Source of the DNA: Actinomycetota bacterium
Lineage (GTDB): Bacteria > Actinomycetota > Acidimicrobiia > Acidimicrobiales > Ilumatobacteraceae
NCBI GenBank assembly: GCA_018882725.1
Contig: VERK01000026.1
Coordinates: 1-14,467 of the forward strand
DNA: 14,467 nt
Direction: 5' to 3'
Within the stretch, counting starts at the first letter, position 1. Each line of letters begins with the position of its first letter. The position numbers and the translations under genes are program-made. This document shows, piece after piece, positions 13,813 to 14,467 of the stretch. The notes below the pieces were generated by a model that saw only the letters and a list, made by a program, of their open reading frames with translations, had not been told where the DNA came from and searched no databases.

Positions 13813-14451
13813 ATGTTGCGAGGGACTCGAGTCGTCCTGGCGTCGGCTGTCATGGCCATCGGACTGTTGGCCGGTGCGTCCGGCGTATCGGCCGATCACG
13901 CGGGGGAGACCGCCACATCGGAGACCACTGAGGGTCTCACCGACGGCCAGACGATCACCATTTCGGTGGCCAATATGAAGATGCCGGGTATGAACACGGC
14001 TCAGATCATGATGGCCAACACCTGGCCTGTGAAGGGGCCCGAAGCGTTCAACCTGGCCGAGTTCGGTGACGCGCCGACCGTCAACATCAACCCCGACGGC
14101 ACGGGAACGTTCGACTACGCGGTGAAGCTCGATCACGGAACGTTCAACTGCCTCGAGACCCAGTGTCACGTCGTCGTTTTCCAGGGCATGGGCTTCGATT
14201 CGTACACCGCGGGACTGCCGGTGTCGTTCGCCGATCCGGCTGCTGCGACCACCCCGCCCACCGAGGCGCCGGCTGCGACCGAGGCGCCGGCTGCGACCGA
14301 AGCGCCCGTTGCGGTCGATGCAGCGGCACCCGAGGAAGAGTCGGGTGACGATTCGGGTGGCGGCTCGGCCGGCATCATCATCGCGATCGTTGCGGCGGTC
14401 GTCGTGATCGGTGGCGGTGGAGCAGTGCTCGCCAGGCGCCGCAAGGGCTGA
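13813..14451 (+). CDS. Secreted, membrane-anchored protein with a neocarzinostatin-like domain
   Basis: The 212-residue protein has an N-terminal signal peptide (charged MLRGTR, hydrophobic core 8-22, likely cut after VSA at 25-27). Residues 42-139 resemble the neocarzinostatin/macromomycin-type immunoglobulin-like domain. Supporting features are the opening LTDGQTITISVANMKMPG, a D-G-T-G-T-F-D-Y strand near 95-102 and FNCLETQCHVVVFQG (111-125), whose C113/C118 pair probably forms the small disulfide loop typical of that family. A Pro/Thr/Ala linker with EAPAAT repeats (151-168) and an acidic/glycine stretch follow. A transmembrane helix (187-206) and a basic RRRKG tail end the protein. It should sit on the outer face of the membrane with a short cytoplasmic tail. 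The family's chromoprotein members bind enediynes, but most homologous surface proteins have no known ligand. A GGAGGGGG site precedes ATG 13813. Confidence 0.75.
   Translation: MLRGTRVVLASAVMAIGLLAGASGVSADHAGETATSETTEGLTDGQTITISVANMKMPGMNTAQIMMANTWPVKGPEAFNLAEFGDAPTVNINPDGTGTFDYAVKLDHGTFNCLETQCHVVVFQGMGFDSYTAGLPVSFADPAAATTPPTEAPAATEAPAATEAPVAVDAAAPEEESGDDSGGGSAGIIIAIVAAVVVIGGGGAVLARRRKG
14263..14316 (+). repeat. 18-bp tandem repeat in the linker of the surface protein
   Basis: GAGGCGCCGGCTGCGACC occurs twice exactly (14263-14280 and 14281-14298). A third, degenerate copy follows at 14299-14316 (GAAGCGCCCGTTGCGGTC). The frame is kept, giving EAPAAT, EAPAAT, EAPVAV in the Pro/Ala/Thr stalk between the extracellular domain and the membrane helix. 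Such repeats can expand or contract by slippage and change stalk length. Confidence 0.85.
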
Positions 14452-14467
14452 GCACTCTGCGTACACG

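Overview
The window is GC-rich and densely coding. It has strong G/C preference at third codon positions, frequent GTG starts, many 4-nt ATGA/GTGA gene overlaps, and an LLM-class oxidoreductase of the type that often uses cofactor F420. Together these suggest an actinobacterium, possibly Acidimicrobiia/Ilumatobacter-like. The lineage is an inference, because no rRNA or other marker gene is present. No tRNA, mobile element, CRISPR array or transcriptional regulator was found.

Region 1 (1-6793, + strand) is a translationally coupled catabolic operon. It holds the tail of an unidentified gene, an MmgE/PrpD-family protein, HyuB and HyuA (hydantoinase/oxoprolinase/carboxylase family), an isochorismatase-fold protein with glycine where cysteine hydrolases carry their nucleophile, and an LLM flavin-dependent oxidoreductase. 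Every junction is a 4-nt stop/start overlap. The families point to opening of a cyclic amide (lactam, imide or hydantoin-like ring) or a related ATP-dependent reaction, followed by processing of the acid products.

Region 2 (6794-12217, + strand) starts after a perfect 11-bp inverted repeat that looks like an operator. In order it encodes a protein strongly resembling plant red chlorophyll catabolite reductase (RCCR), a Rieske non-haem iron oxygenase, and a second, divergent protein of what appears to be the same RCCR/ferredoxin-dependent bilin reductase (FDBR) superfamily. Then come a tandemly duplicated beta-rich (lipocalin-like?) protein, a VOC-type protein, a small ABM/dimeric alpha-beta barrel protein and an alpha/beta hydrolase. 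The combination RCCR-like + Rieske oxygenase + esterase-like hydrolase recalls the plant PAO/RCCR/MES16 chlorophyll breakdown steps. It is the most unusual thing in the window: a candidate bacterial pathway acting on a linear or opened tetrapyrrole. Products of such a pathway would carry lactam or imide rings, which would give the HyuAB operon next door a natural role. That link is speculative.

Region 3 (12202-14467) holds a minus-strand HpcH/HpaI/CitE-type CoA lyase that overlaps the hydrolase gene tail-to-tail. A plus-strand multi-pass membrane protein starts only 26 bp from the lyase start. After a 127-bp gap comes a secreted, C-terminally membrane-anchored protein with a neocarzinostatin-like domain and an 18-bp tandem repeat in its linker.
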